Assembly (NCBI GenBank): GCA_022559985.1
Contig: JAFJTR010000006.1
Coordinates: 310,001 to 374,000, forward strand
Direction: 5' to 3'
DNA: 64,000 nt
Source of the DNA: Parastagonospora avenae f. sp. tritici 18332-5
Lineage: Eukaryota; Ascomycota; Dothideomycetes; Pleosporales; Phaeosphaeriaceae
In this document: positions 9,341 through 20,987 of the stretch, one piece after another
How positions within the stretch are numbered: position 1 is the first letter of the stretch
Layout: every line of letters begins with the position of its first letter
Made by a program: the position numbers and the translations under genes
Notes under the pieces: model-generated
The model's database searches: none
Told to the model about the DNA's origin: nothing
The model's input: only the letters and a program-made list of their open reading frames with translations

Positions 9341-10978
9341 CTAAAGACTCTTCAGCTCAAAGCTCTTCGCCGTGATCTCTCCGCCCAATGCCTTAGTGGC
9401 GAAGTTGAATACACCGAAACGATATCCGGTGAAGAATTGCCAAGTGTTTGTCAGCCCAAATCCACCTCCCAACTGCGTGAAGGTCTTGCCATCCGTGCTG
9501 TACCAGAAAGTGGCCTGTCGCGCCGTGTTCGTACCAAACGCCGGTGTGATATCAGCCTGAATCCGCAGGTAGAGATCCGTGGTAGATGCAGCGAGCGTCG
9601 GTCCAGTCGCAGCGACAGTACCGGTGGACTTGGTAGTCCAGTCAGTGTTGAGGTTCAGGTTGTTGACCATGACGAGTTTCGCTGCGCTTCCTTCTTTGTG
9701 AACACCAATGTAGCCCGCAACATCGCGGAAGAGAACGGCACCAGCGCGATCACCGTCAGCCATCTTGCTAATGTCAATCCTGAACGTTCCAGAGGACTTG
9801 GCACCGAGAATGCGATGGGTCAATGTGTTGCGTGCAGTGAAGAGGTCACCGGTAACTGTGGCAGATCGTAGACGGAGACCGCCTGAACCACCAACGAGCG
9901 AGAATTTGCTGGTATCGGGGTTGTGATTCCATTCCCACTCATGGCTAAGCGATGTGCCCGTGAAGGAGTCAAGGCCTGTTGGTGGTGGGACAGTCTTGCT
10001 TGTCTGTACCGGCATCGGGTACGACTTGCCCCATTCGTTGTTTACCCTCTCGACTGTTGGCCAGCCATCTGAAGACCAGCTGAGCGGTGCGAGCACTGGA
10101 ATGCGACCACCGGGATATGAGTCCAGGAAGGCCATGTAATGCCACTTCCCATCCTTGGTCTCAACGACACCGCCCTGGTGAGCGTTTCCAGCATTAGAAA
10201 GGGGACCAGCAATACTGTCGATGAGAACTTTGCGTTCGTACGGTCCCCATGGGCTCGATGCCTTCAATACCCATTCGTCATCTGCGGGCTTAGTGACGAA
10301 GATGTAGTAGAATCCATTCCTCTTGTACATGCGCGAGCCCTCAATAGACTCACCACCGGGCGATGTGTAAACTTGCTGCTTCTTGACTTCAGCCGTTCCA
10401 TCCTTGTTGAGTTGGGCAACCATGATATTCTTGTTGCCATAGGCAACATACATGGTATCGTCATCATCAATGAAGAGTCCAGCATCGTAGTAGCAGGTAG
10501 GAAGGCTACCACGAGCGGTCCAGTTCCATGCCGAGACCTCGCCGTTGTTGTCTTTTGCTTTGCTTCCGCTCGAACCCCAGACAAAGGTCTTGCCCTCAGA
10601 CTGAACGCAACCCAACCAGTAGAAAGTGTCGGTAGAGTTGCGGTAGCGCAAGGTACTCGCCCAAATTCCCTTTACATAGGCGCGGTTGGTGGAACTAGGA
10701 AGGTTGTACTTGTCGCCAAAGTTGAGTGTGGGCACTGAGTGGGAGACAGGCGTCCAGTTGACGAGATCGTACGATTTCAGCACCGGAGCACCTGGTGAGA
10801 AGGCGAATGATGACGAAGAGTAGTAGAAAACGTCGCCAACACGGAAAATGTCCAGATCCGGGTGATCTTGCCAAAGGACCGGGTTGTTGTACGTTGTCGC
10901 ACGGGGTTCGACGGGACTGGCGGTGGTGAGTGCCATCAGCGTGGCGCCAAAGGCGCACAGAGACTGGATCCCGCGCAT
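9341..10978 (-). CDS. Secreted glycoside hydrolase family 43 (arabinanase/xylosidase-like)
   Basis: An intron-free ORF of 545 residues from ATG 10978. Residues 1-20 are a signal peptide (MRGIQSLCAFGATLMALTTA, cleavage near ASP). The five-bladed propeller follows with the three GH43 acid residues in context: base Asp in WQDHPDLDIFRVGD, modulating Asp in CYYDAGLFIDDDDTMY and acid Glu in ESIEGSRMYKRNG. GNAHQGGVVETKDGKWHYMAF is also typical. After about residue 350 a C-terminal beta-sandwich begins (HEWEWNHNPDTSKFSL... to the end), as in GH43 enzymes with an accessory C2-type domain. It acts outside the cell on arabinan/xylan-type plant polysaccharide; the exact linkage is unknown. A TATA-like site lies about 80 bp upstream. 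Confidence 0.92.
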   Translation of the reverse strand: MRGIQSLCAFGATLMALTTASPVEPRATTYNNPVLWQDHPDLDIFRVGDVFYYSSSSFAFSPGAPVLKSYDLVNWTPVSHSVPTLNFGDKYNLPSSTNRAYVKGIWASTLRYRNSTDTFYWLGCVQSEGKTFVWGSSGSKAKDNNGEVSAWNWTARGSLPTCYYDAGLFIDDDDTMYVAYGNKNIMVAQLNKDGTAEVKKQQVYTSPGGESIEGSRMYKRNGFYYIFVTKPADDEWVLKASSPWGPYERKVLIDSIAGPLSNAGNAHQGGVVETKDGKWHYMAFLDSYPGGRIPVLAPLSWSSDGWPTVERVNNEWGKSYPMPVQTSKTVPPPTGLDSFTGTSLSHEWEWNHNPDTSKFSLVGGSGGLRLRSATVTGDLFTARNTLTHRILGAKSSGTFRIDISKMADGDRAGAVLFRDVAGYIGVHKEGSAAKLVMVNNLNLNTDWTTKSTGTVAATGPTLAASTTDLYLRIQADITPAFGTNTARQATFWYSTDGKTFTQLGGGFGLTNTWQFFTGYRFGVFNFATKALGGEITAKSFELKSL

Positions 10979-12284
10979 GTTGATGTGGTTGTAGCTTCGG
11001 ACAAGCTCTTCCGATGGGCACGATCCAATGCTTGGTTCCTGGAAGGCGTAGCCCCATCTTATAGATCTGGGGATTCTGCTCGAGTTTGATGATCAGTTGC
11101 CACCTTTCGTGCACGGCTGTCATGCATCCATGTCAAGCATGGACATCATTTCTCTCCAATTCCCGGCGTAACATCTTCTCGAAGCTGTCCTTCCACTAAT
11201 GTAGCATCGCGCACATATTGAGGCAAAGGTTAAATGCCCCAAATGCTCTTAGTGACAGGTTCCCCGTCCGCCGGCTCTTTAGCAAAACGCCGTTATTGGT
11301 GCAGTTCGGTTATAGTTTCTCCGAGCGCGGGAGGGGTAATCGTTGATCACCTGGTGTTTGGAAACATGCCGAAGACGCTACTGTGAGCTGTACGATGGGA
11401 TAGATGAGATGGTGTGTTTGGCGTAAAACGAAACATCTGGGGTAACTCCAGATCGAGGTCGTTGGTGGATAAGCGAAGACTCGTGCAGGGCCCATGCGCG
11501 CCGGGGAATTTCTCCCCGATGCATGCCAATTTGGTCTTTGAGAAGCTGCGACCACGGGTGCAGCGGACTTCCATTGACATGTTTGTTGACAAGAATGACC
11601 TTCATTTCGACGCATGTTACGAGCACAACGGCCTACATAACACCCTCGGCCATGCCTGCAGCAGTTGGGCCGAGATTGCGGTACTGAAACTGACGGCAGC
11701 CTTTGTCTAACACCAACAGTGATCGGGCCGACTTTGCTCGAGGTGTTCCAAGGGACTCCAGTACGGCAACGGCCCCATCGTTTGGGGTCTCTCTGGACAA
11801 CGTCAGCAATGACAACGAAGGCGCCTGGGCAGAGTCGTCCGGAGGGTGTGCGTGAGCTGCGAGTTCGTCTGGCTGGAGATAACTCGGGACCGAAGGTTGA
11901 CCGACTGCGGGGCCTGTCGCGTCGCACACGCGACGCGCCAGAAGTGTGGCAGGCTTGACAGGCAGTCTTGTCTTGACGGTATGAGTGACGGCGGCGAGGG
12001 TGTGTTCATCATCGGTGCCATGAGAAGCCAAATTTGCTTGACCAAGCACTACTGCGTCCTGGTCGATTCGACAAGATGCTGTATCTGGGTGTCTCGGGCA
12101 CTCTTGACAAGAAGTAGACCATTTTGGAAGCCTTGAAAACAAACTAAGTTGTTGCAATGCTTTCTTACATGTTTATTTACAACATCTCGCCAGGTTCACA
12201 TTTCGCCCGTCACACATACACACACACTCTCTCTCTTTTCAAAAAGTAACAGAAAGCCTACCATTTACATATACGGGTGCCGAC
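10979..12284. other. Intergenic stretch with overlapping unsupported ORFs
   Basis: 1.3 kb. Several open frames of 80-205 codons overlap on both strands between 11310 and 12157. They are Arg/Pro/Ala/Ser-rich, mutually exclusive and show no domain. I accept none. The part next to 10978 is the GH43 promoter. The part before 12285 is pyrimidine- and CA-rich (12208-12240) and looks like a 5' leader of the next ORF. Confidence 0.5.
11058..11063 (-). promoter_or_regulatory. TATA-like box of the GH43 gene
   Basis: On the minus strand TATAAG reads toward the GH43 start, about 80-85 bp before ATG 10978. Spacing and direction fit a core promoter. Confidence 0.4.
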
Positions 12285-12635
12285 ATGCACGCGCTCTGCT
12301 CTGACGCCATGCTTAAAGCAGTCACACGACAAGCACGCACCGTCGACAAGAAAGCGCAAGAATACAACGCAACACATACACCTACCATAGCAGTCGCATA
12401 CTTCTTCGACTATCCATCTACCAAAGAGGACACAGCCGTCACGGTCACAGAACAAGATTTCATCGAAGGCCGCAATGAGCTCGTATCCAGTGTTAGCGCC
12501 CATGAAGTGAGACACTAACAGCGCGTACGGGCCATATTCGAAGGCTCGGACAAGAAAGAAGAGACCCCTGCTGCCATGACCAGCGGAAACGGGCCAGTGC
12601 CTGACGAGGACCTGGTCATACGCGCCGAGCATTAA
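12285..12635 (+). CDS. Small hypothetical protein with internal TAA / possible micro-intron
   Basis: From ATG 12285 a charged, plausible protein runs for 77 codons (ATHTPTIAVAYFFDYPSTKE ... SVSAHEVRH) to TAA at 12516-12518. The same frame then stays open for 38 more codons of similar composition (RVRAIFEGSDKKEETPAA ... DLVIRAEH) to TAA at 12633-12635. The stop lies inside GTGAGACACTAACAG (12507-12521): a consensus donor, CTAAC branch box and AG, 15 nt long and in phase. Removing those 15 nt, or 48 nt to the AG at 12554, restores one 110-residue or 99-residue frame. Fifteen nt is far below known fungal intron sizes, so a nonsense mutation or a genuine 77-residue protein are the simpler readings. 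No family recognised. A minus-strand frame overlaps it but looks less protein-like. Confidence 0.4.
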
Positions 12636-13644
12636 CGTGTCACGTCTTCCGCGACGCCACAGATACGACATCTAATTTAGCGGCCTCCAGCGGGGAGGAA
12701 GCGGCGCTGATGGGTACGACGTCCCGTCGCAATTGAGAGCGTTGTGGTGTCGGGATGCGGGAGTTGATGGGACGGCGCCGGTGGGACTGAGGTCTATGAA
12801 GACGGCAGAGACGACGAGTACGGCGGTGGAGAGGGAGAGTGTGAGTGGTGCGGGAGTGGCGACGCTTTGTGTGGTTTGAGTCGCTGAATGAATAGGACTG
12901 GATGGGAGAGGGAGAGGGAGAGGGGGGAGATAAGAGGAGAATTATTAATGAGCGAATCAGTTTAGTATAATGGGTGGTGTGGTTGAAGGGGTTTGTCACG
13001 GTAACGTACCTTGACACCCCAGACTACCATACTCGACGGTACTCTACAACACTGCTCTGCAAAAGGCTCTGATCGTTGGCAACCGCAGAACCGCTGATGC
13101 GCCTCCTGACTATCTACGCGTAGGCTTAGCGTCCGCGCTCGAGCCTTTCTCTGCTTATATTCCTTTCTGCCTCCGTACCTCGCTCTGTTCTGTACACAAC
13201 GTCTTGAATTACACCTGAGATCTGTACGTAGTATACTAATCAAGCTTCTCCGCAAACTCTGACGTTCCTGCTCGTTGCCTCTCGTGACAGCGCTGATTCA
13301 CCAGCACTAACGCGCCAAACCCGATTGTGCTGCAACGTTAATAAACTATCAAGATTTAGATAGTACAAATTGTTCGCAAGGCTCTATTTACTGCTACAGC
13401 AAGACATTACCTGTATACAGCGTTGTAGTGAGGCTCAATAACCTCATTTGTGTGGGTGGTAGATGTGGTGTTCTTGGGCGCGGGCCGATAGTGGGCGCAC
13501 GGTGCTGCGGGCCGTTACTACTATCAAGTGCATTAGCGCCGACGGTAGGTATCTGAACTCTATGATTATTATGGCCCTCAACCATCTATCGGAGTAACTA
13601 GACCAAGTTAGAGAGCTATTTGCAATACCTCTTACTACGTAACA
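12636..13644. other. Intergenic stretch with purine tract
   Basis: 1.0 kb. It includes a GGGAGA-repeat purine tract at 12903-12950. Minus-strand frames here are low-complexity Arg/Ser/His-rich and not credible. No gene recognised. Confidence 0.5.
12903..12950. repeat. GGGAGA purine tract
   Basis: Reiterated GGGAGA/GGAGAG units followed by AGGGGGGAGATAAGAGGAGA, an almost pure purine run about 48 nt long. Confidence 0.7.
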
Positions 13645-15129
13645 TTATTGATGTTTGCAATCTGACGACATGTCTAGTTCCAATGAGTGTCGTAGCTTGC
13701 GCTCACAAAGGAGATACGTTACTATTGTATGCTCATACTCCTCATAACAATCGCTGCACTTCCAATCCGATGAGCGGAAAAGCTTGCGGGTTGATCCATC
13801 CGTCCGAAAATCACTCAAATTGTCCAACAATAAGTGCTCCATCTTCGAGAGAATGACGGGAATCCTCGGGAGCACATATTCCCATGTGCCCCTTTCTCTG
13901 TCGCCGGGTAGCAACATCACTGAGTCGAGCCACAAAGTACGTAGCGTTGATGTAATCGCTTCGAGAAAACCGAGCAATGTAGAGGGGTCTGTCGCTATCG
14001 AGATATGCAGTGTGACAATTGCCGACCAAGGGGTCCCTACAGCGAGCTGAGCTAATAAATCTTGCTTGTTTTCGCGATAATCAAATAGTTCCTGGTAGCT
14101 TTCCGGTGTCCTGTCAAAGTACGGGTGGAAATTGCCGTAGGCCAACGTCACGTCTTTGAGATTCTTACCAAGACGAAGAAATTTCGACAGAGGTTTAGCG
14201 ATTGTATCGAGGCTTCCATTCGAGTAGCTTTCAACCACGTTGAGATCAATGCATTCAACGCGGCCGATGATGCTTTGCAATGTGTTCAGCTGGGTTGAGT
14301 AGTATTCTATCGCCGTATCATCGGCGCTCTCATCCGCTGTCTGATCTGCTATTGCAGCGTCCTGATAGGTTTTCCTCAACTGCCTAATCTTTCCATGGCC
14401 GTATCCTTCCCAAAGATGTCGCAAACGCGATGAGGTCCAGAAACCAGGTCCGTAAATCTCAAAAGACATGGATTTTAATGAACTTGGAGGCTGTACAGAC
14501 CCTAGGGCTTGCAGAAAAAGAGCCAAGTGCAAAGCATCGATATCATGCTCGATCTCATCAGAATACGCAATTAACTCTGTGAGAGTGTAGTCCTCCTCGT
14601 CCTCATGAAAGCGTAGTCCTCTCCACTCACACTTCCAATTCATATCATCGTAATCTGTGGGTTCGTGCCGGAACGTGGAAAGATTAGGCATCCTCTCTAA
14701 AGATCGTATTACGTTTTCCAGAAAGTCGTTCTTGTCGGATCGTAGCGTCGTCCGGTCGTTCTCGTATTCATCGTATAGAGCTTTTTTCTCTGCGCATGTC
14801 ATTTTTGCCCACTTTTCGCTCGTCATTGTGTGATCGTCGCCACTACACAATGCACTTCGCTCCCAGCTCTCGTATGAACAAAACGCTGGGTATCCCCTTT
14901 CAGGTCCTTGTCGGAGAATGATTGTTTTTACATCGCGGGCTAACGTTTCGTGAGCTCCAATGTATCCAAATTTCCGAACACATGGCTTGGTGAATGAGAG
15001 ATAAACGGTTTCGAAAACTATAGCCGTTGCTACATGTCCAAACGCCTTATTGATAAGTCGACATTCCTTGAGATCGGTAAAGTCCAGGTGTTTGTATATT
15101 GAAACTAAAAGTTCTGGTGGGAGGTACAT
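13645..15129 (-). CDS. F-box protein
   Basis: A single exon of 494 residues from ATG 15129. The first about 40 residues are an F-box: MYLPPELLVSIYKHLDFTDL then KECRLINKAFGHVATAIVFETVYLS. F-box proteins recruit substrates to SCF ubiquitin ligases through Skp1. The remainder contains repeated leucine-spaced segments (LSTFRHEP, VECIDLNVVESYSN, LKDVTLAYGNF, TLRTLWLDSVML, MEHLLLDNL), consistent with an irregular leucine-rich-repeat-like substrate domain. The C terminus has a small cluster WKCSDCYEEYEH. Fungal genomes carry many such fast-evolving F-box genes. The transposon block begins about 230 bp upstream of its start. The substrate is unknown. Confidence 0.8.
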   Translation of the reverse strand: MYLPPELLVSIYKHLDFTDLKECRLINKAFGHVATAIVFETVYLSFTKPCVRKFGYIGAHETLARDVKTIILRQGPERGYPAFCSYESWERSALCSGDDHTMTSEKWAKMTCAEKKALYDEYENDRTTLRSDKNDFLENVIRSLERMPNLSTFRHEPTDYDDMNWKCEWRGLRFHEDEEDYTLTELIAYSDEIEHDIDALHLALFLQALGSVQPPSSLKSMSFEIYGPGFWTSSRLRHLWEGYGHGKIRQLRKTYQDAAIADQTADESADDTAIEYYSTQLNTLQSIIGRVECIDLNVVESYSNGSLDTIAKPLSKFLRLGKNLKDVTLAYGNFHPYFDRTPESYQELFDYRENKQDLLAQLAVGTPWSAIVTLHISIATDPSTLLGFLEAITSTLRTLWLDSVMLLPGDRERGTWEYVLPRIPVILSKMEHLLLDNLSDFRTDGSTRKLFRSSDWKCSDCYEEYEHTIVTYLLCERKLRHSLELDMSSDCKHQ

Positions 15130-15357
15130 TTTTACACAATGCGACGCCGGGTCTTGAGGCTACAGAAATCAAATAAGATAAGTATGTGTCGTTGTGAGGA
15201 TAATCAGCGATGCTGGCTTGCGCGCTGTGGTCTGTGCCGATCAGCTTGCAACGTTGCCTTTGCTTACTAACGTATTCCACCACCGAGTGCACGGCCCCAC
15301 CGAATGCACGCAAGGCCGTTTTCCCCATAGTTTTCAATCAGATATATCTCAACCACC

Positions 15358-17227
15358 ATGGCAGGTATCGAGGCTGCGCTTGCAGAATTAGAATCGCTGA
15401 ATCTTAGCATGATTTCAAATATTCAGAAATAGCTCCAAAGTATAATTGCGACCGATCTACTTTATCGCGACGCCACCAAGGGGTCACACGAGCGCGTGCA
15501 ACCCAGCTCCCAAATGGCTGATTGCTCAACACCACGCAAGAATCAGAGCTTGTACTATATATACACACCCTTTTGAGCCGCGGACTGCTTCAATCCAAGC
15601 AAATGATACGTAATTTCGCGAGCCAGATTGCTTAGAAAGATGTAGGGAAAAATTGGGCCGACCGCTTTGTGCGCCGACACGAGATCGATCTCATCTCTCA
15701 CTGGGCATCCGGCCTTAATCGCAACCGCTTCAAAGCTGACTCAACTTTCAAGTATTCGCTATATCTGAGCTTCTCAAAGGAAAAATCGAGCAATACGGCG
15801 TTGAAAACCAGCATATATACAATATGGATGAGAAGGGTTTCCTTATTGGCGTGCTCTCAAAGATAAAGCGGGTATTCTCCAAGAGCGCTTTCGAGGAAGG
15901 GAAGCTGCGGCATATCTTACAGGATGGCAATCGTGAGTGGATTACTACTATAGCTTGCACCTGTGCTGATGGCACGTCACTCACGCCTGCGCTCATCTAC
16001 CAGGCTCAATCTGGAGCCATTCAGGATACCTGGTTGCAGGACTTCAAACTAGAACAACACCGCGCTTTCTTTACAAGCTAACCTTCAGGATAGACGAGTC
16101 ACGATATTGGGCTTGCCTGGCTCGAGTAGGTGTTTGATCGCGAGACAAAGAAGAAGGCGCGCACGTTATAGCGGCTACTCATCCTAGATGGCCGTGGCTC
16201 ACACGTTACTATGGATTTTATTGAGTATTGCCATGCCAATAAGATCTTGCTAATGATATATCCGCCTCACAGTACTCACACGCTTCAGCCGCTCGATGTC
16301 GTCATGTTTGCCCCGCTCGCAGCTGCGTACAAAGCTGAGCTCGCTCACTTTCTCGATCAAGCCCAGGGCCTCACGAGCATCACCAAACGCGACTTTCTCC
16401 GGTTATCTATTGCTGCGTGGCATTCCTCGTTCACAGAAAAGCTTATCCTGAAGTCTTTCGAAGCAACAGGCATCTCCCCATGCAATCCGAGCGTCATCTT
16501 GGAGCGATTCAAAACAACACAAACAGACAACTCTAGGCCAAACTCGAGCGTCGGCTCTACAAACTCGGTATTAAGCGCTAGCGATTGGCGAAAGATTGAG
16601 CGATTGCTGCGGCAGGCAGCAGATGATATTTACGATCACAACTCCAAGAAGCTCAGCCGAACGATCCACATAATCTCAGCCAAAAACCAGCTGCTACAAC
16701 ACGAGAACAACAACCTTAGAGAGGCCCTAGCCAATGAGAAGAAGTGTAGGCAGCGGGGCAAAGCGCTATTACTCGAGCCGCCCACTCAATATGATGGAGG
16801 AGCAATATTGTGGTCGCCCAATAAGGTGGCTGAAGCGCGTCACCGCCAGAAGCAAAAGGACCTTGGAGAGCAGGAGCTACAACACCAAGAAAGTGAGGCA
16901 AACAAGCTTCGTGAGCAGCAGAAGCTGGCCAAAGCTCAGCTCCTGGAAGAACGTCGTCTGAAACGAGTTGCAGCGAAGGAGGAGAGAGAGTGCTTGGCTG
17001 CTGAGAAAGCCCTTCAGCACGAGGAAGATAAGATGGCTAAGCAACTTAACAAACAACTCTAAAGCGAAATGAAAATATCCTAAAAGGGCAAGAGGCAAAG
17101 CCTCAAGCCTGCCAAAGCTACGGGGATCGCTACAGTAGATGAGATTGCTCATGATGTTAATGAGGCTGCTCCCCAGCTCACCCGACGTGGCCGGCCAATC
17201 AAGCCACCCACGAAGCTCCTTATGTAA
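15358..17227 (+). pseudogene. Fot1/pogo-type (Tc1-mariner superfamily) transposase remnant
   Basis: The coding remnant starts at ATG 15358 (MAGIEAALAELESLN). After a small frame slip it carries the helix-turn-helix (YSEIAPKYNCDRSTLSRRHQ) and the CENP-B/Tc5-like second DNA-binding part (RGLLQSKQMIRNFASQIA). The DDE catalytic core follows: first Asp in YNMDEKGFLIGV (about 15820), second in LLILDGRGSHVT (about 16190), third in HTLQPLDVVMFAPL (about 16285). A long coiled-coil tail (to 17062) ends with RRGRPIKPPTKLL. Stops or slips occur near 15400, 15520, 15635, 15775, 16081 and 16168, so it is dead. I found no terminal inverted repeats; the 3' side abuts LINE sequence. The longest intact block is 16211-17062. 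Confidence 0.85.
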
Positions 17228-18946
17228 TATAAAGCTCCTGTTGAGAATATCTAGGTTCAGTCCAGGGTAGAAGGTGCTTGAGAGTCATGTGATGTGCTGG
17301 TGTGGCAGGCAATGACATCCACCAGAACAGCCTGAGTTGGTGACACTCAACACAAAAGTTAATACAATACGTTGCAGCCACCCCGCCTTGTCCCTCCTCA
17401 TACTCGGTTATCTCTGGTATTCATACTACTAGAGGGACCTTGTTCCAATAGCTCCTAATATATTCCTCTATATCACATAAACGCTCACTATCTAGCCGCA
17501 ATCTACAGACCCTGCAACACATTAACGAAATGCTTAGCCACCCCAACGGACTCCACTTCATGGCCGGGGATTTTAACCTACACCACCCAAGCTGGGGATC
17601 AGACTTTCTACCAGCCCACCACTACCTTGCTGATCACCTAATTGAGCGTACAGCTGCAGCTAACATGAGCCTCATTACCCCAAAGAACCTAACCACCTGG
17701 TCCCGTGCAAACAGCTCCAGTACCATTGGCCTAGCATTCCTGTCGGAATCTCTATCAGAGAGCCTAATCCCCTGCAAAGTCAATGACCAGCTAATATGCG
17801 GCTCTGACCACATGCCTATCCAGACTACAAACAACATACCAATGCAAGCTGCTGCACCTCCCAAGGCTCGCCCTCAATGGAAGAAAGCCAACTGGTAACG
17901 AGTAAACAAGTCTCTACAAGAGAAACTTAGCAACCTCTCTCTTCGCCATTCCCCCCTACCTAGCGAGCTAGACGAATTCACGGAGAAGATAACAACAGCT
18001 ATTAATCAGTTCACAGACACCCTCGTGCCAAGGGAAAATCCCTTAGCTGCGGTAAAACCCTACTCGACGTAAGCCTGCTCAACAGCTGTTCGCAAAGCAC
18101 GCAAAGCCCGTCGTCAGTGGACTATACGCAAGGACTAAGAGTCATGGAACTTAATGCGAACAGCTGAACAGGCTAAGTAATCCCAGATTACAAGGGATAA
18201 GACGATACACTGGCGCACAGTTGTTGCTGAGGCAATAGGAGACCCTAAAAAGATATGGCGCCTAGCTAATGGGCCCGCGGCCAAGGCAGAGCCCAAATCA
18301 CGTTCCTAGATATTATCGACTCTACGGGCACGGCCCACGCCACGCCACAGGATAAAGCAACTGCTATAGCAGCTCACTTCTTCCCTCCACCCGTGCAGGC
18401 CGACCTTACAGACATACAGAATGCAGTATATCCTGACCGACTATGGATGGCTAGCGAGGTCACTGATCTCGACGTCCGCGAAGTAGTAAAAGACCTCCCT
18501 AACGACAAAGCACCCGGACCGGATAAAATCCCTGATCGTCTCCTGAAGCACTGCAAGGCACTAGAACGTCCTTTAGCTACCCTCTTCACAGCCTGTCTGT
18601 AGAGGAACTACTACTTACAAGCATGTAAAACGTCTCACACATTTATACTTCGCAAGCCACTAAAACCGCTATACAACACGCCTAAAGCATAGCGCCCGAT
18701 TGCGCTGCTTAATACCATAGGGAAAGCGCTAGAAAAAATTGTAGCGAGCCGACTATCACCACTAGTCGACAGAGAGCACCCGTTACCAGATGGTTAGATG
18801 GGCGCCCGTCCACAACGATCTAATCTATCAGCTATAGAGCTACTCACTGAACAAGTCAAGACAATATAGTACTATGACAAGACGAAGGTAGCCACACTGC
18901 TTAGTCTAGACATCGCTGGGGCCTTTGGCAATGTATCACAGCCAAG

Positions 18947-19126
18947 TGTCAGATAGAAAGTGTTGCGCATCATCATCTTCATAACCAGGAATAGTCAAGT
19001 AATACAAAGCTAGGGTGTAACACCACAAACAAAACCAGAACACGTAGCAGAAACTACACAAGAGGACACAATACACAAAACAATCAGTAACGATCAATTC
19101 TATCCAATATCTCATCTTATCTGACA
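18947..19126 (-). mobile_element. Solo LTR (copia-like) nested in the LINE
   Basis: A 180-bp block interrupts the LINE reverse transcriptase between LDIAGAFGNVS and LLHNLRVKGIPEWTV. It begins TGTCAGATA and ends with the exact inverted copy TATCTGACA, so it has TG...CA ends like a retrotransposon LTR. The flanking 5-mers are CCAAG (18942-18946) and CCAGG (19127-19131), a target duplication with one mismatch. No internal gag/pol sequence is present, hence a solo LTR left by recombination. The strand is a guess from T-richness on the minus strand. Confidence 0.75.
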
Positions 19127-20987
19127 CCAGGGCTACTGCACAACCTCCGAGTAAAAGGCATCCCGGAATGGACCGTACTTTTTATCTAGTCCTTTCTTAG
19201 TAATCGTACTACACACATGGTCCTCAGCAACTACACTAGCCCACAGATGGCAGTAAGCACAGCAATCTCGCAAGGATCAACATTGTCGCTTATACTTTTC
19301 CTCTTCTTCATTGGAACCCTCCTACTGCTATCACACAAACACAAAGTAACCGCAGGTGGCTTTGTCGACGACACAAACATTCTCACATGGCCAAATTCTA
19401 CAGATGCGAGCTGCCGTACCCTGGAACAAACACACCGGATATGCGAAGACTGGTCCTCCAAGCATGGCGCGAAGTTTGCTCTACATAAACACTCTCTTAT
19501 CCATTTCTCAAGAGCTCGAAGGAAACATAACATGCAAGCCTGCATCCAAATACAGGGTCACGAAACGAAGCCCTCACCATCAATCCGTCTCCTAGGCCTA
19601 TGGCTTGACCCGAAACTCTCATGGGGACCGCACGTACAAAGGATTCAACTACAGGCTCGACAAAATATAGAGCCCCTTAGCAGGCTTACCAAATCTACCT
19701 GGGGAGCTACGTTTGCACAAGCGCGACATCTATACTCAGCAATCATACGACTAGTGTTGACGTTTGTCAGTCAAGTATGGGCCATGTCAAAAAAGAGGAA
19801 CGGGCTTATTAAGAAGACGCTTATCGAACCACTAGAGAGAGTGCAAACAGAATGCCTACGCAAGATCACAGGAGCCTACAAATCTACCGACCACCGAGCA
19901 TTAGAACACGAGACAGAAACCCTGCCAATGGGCATATATCGTGAGTAGCTGCGCATCCAATATGCTGGCATGACCCACCCTCATTGTACTTAGGCAGTCA
20001 TCAACTCCTACTGCACTAATATACAACGCCAACTCTACCGCCGCCGACATCAGGAGCCACGCACGACCCAGAAGAACAAAGACATAATTGCATGGCACCA
20101 AGCCACAAAGGCAGAGAGATGCACAAGCTGCGTGGATTGATGCACACCCAGAAGTGGATCTAAACAAGAAGCAAGAACGCAAGACACGAGATATAGCCGT
20201 GAAGAAAAGAGCATTCTAACAATGGCAGCAGCAATGGAACGAAAGTACTCACCGTACTACAGCCGCAATACCTAGATGCTAGAACGCTAGCACCCTGCTG
20301 AACACAAACAAGGCACAAGCTTACAAAGTCCCTCTATACATACCTATCGCCTTACATAGGGGCCTCACCCGGGCCCAAAGTAGTCTTGCCACACAGCTAA
20401 GGACAGAGCATATCGGCCTCCGTGCTTACCTACACCGCCGTAGAGTCCCAGAAGTCGAGTCACCAGCATGCCCGTGTGGATACCAGTCTCAGAACGTCAA
20501 GCACGTGCTTACAAGGTGCGACCTCTGGTCTAGCAACAGAGGCTCATGGCTACAGCTATCAACGAGCAGGCAATACAACAGCCTCCTTCAGAATGGCAAC
20601 AGCATCTCACGCATTACAAGGCGGATCATCCAGGAAAGTTTCGTTGAACAGTTTCGGCTTGCGCAGCCAGTCGAGGACCTTCTGAACCAACGCGCTGCAA
20701 AGCGTAAACAACAGCAGCAAGGCCCTAGCAATAGCTGATGAGTGAACACGTAGCTAGCGCATAGAGTCTGGGTCTACACGGGGACCGCCCAAGACCAGTG
20801 CACATAACAGTAAGGAGCCAAGTGCATATACAAGAGAAGAGTTACGTCGAAGGGTTGGAGTTTTTACATACAGCAAAGAGCGTGCAAAGGCTGCCTAGGT
20901 AGCAAAGCATGTGTTGCGTGCATGTTTCTCCATAGGAACGATAGTCCACGTGGGCCTTAGGCACCGTATTGGACTTTAAGTAAGAAT

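Noticed and set aside
10139..10738. 199-codon plus-strand frame in the GH43 gene
   Set aside because: Antisense shadow of the GH43 propeller.
11310..12157. Minus-strand frames of 205 and 174 codons upstream of the GH43 gene
   Set aside because: They overlap each other and plus-strand frames in the same DNA, with Arg/Ser/Pro/Ala-rich composition and no motif or splice logic favouring one.
12258..12671. 137-codon minus-strand frame opposite the small plus-strand ORF
   Set aside because: Very Cys/Val/Arg-rich with no domain. The plus strand has more normal protein composition and a leader-like upstream sequence, so I treat the minus frame as its antisense shadow, without certainty.
15130..17369. 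Terminal inverted repeats of the Fot1/pogo element
   Set aside because: I compared the sequence flanking the coding remnant on both sides and found no convincing inverted match; the ends are probably lost.
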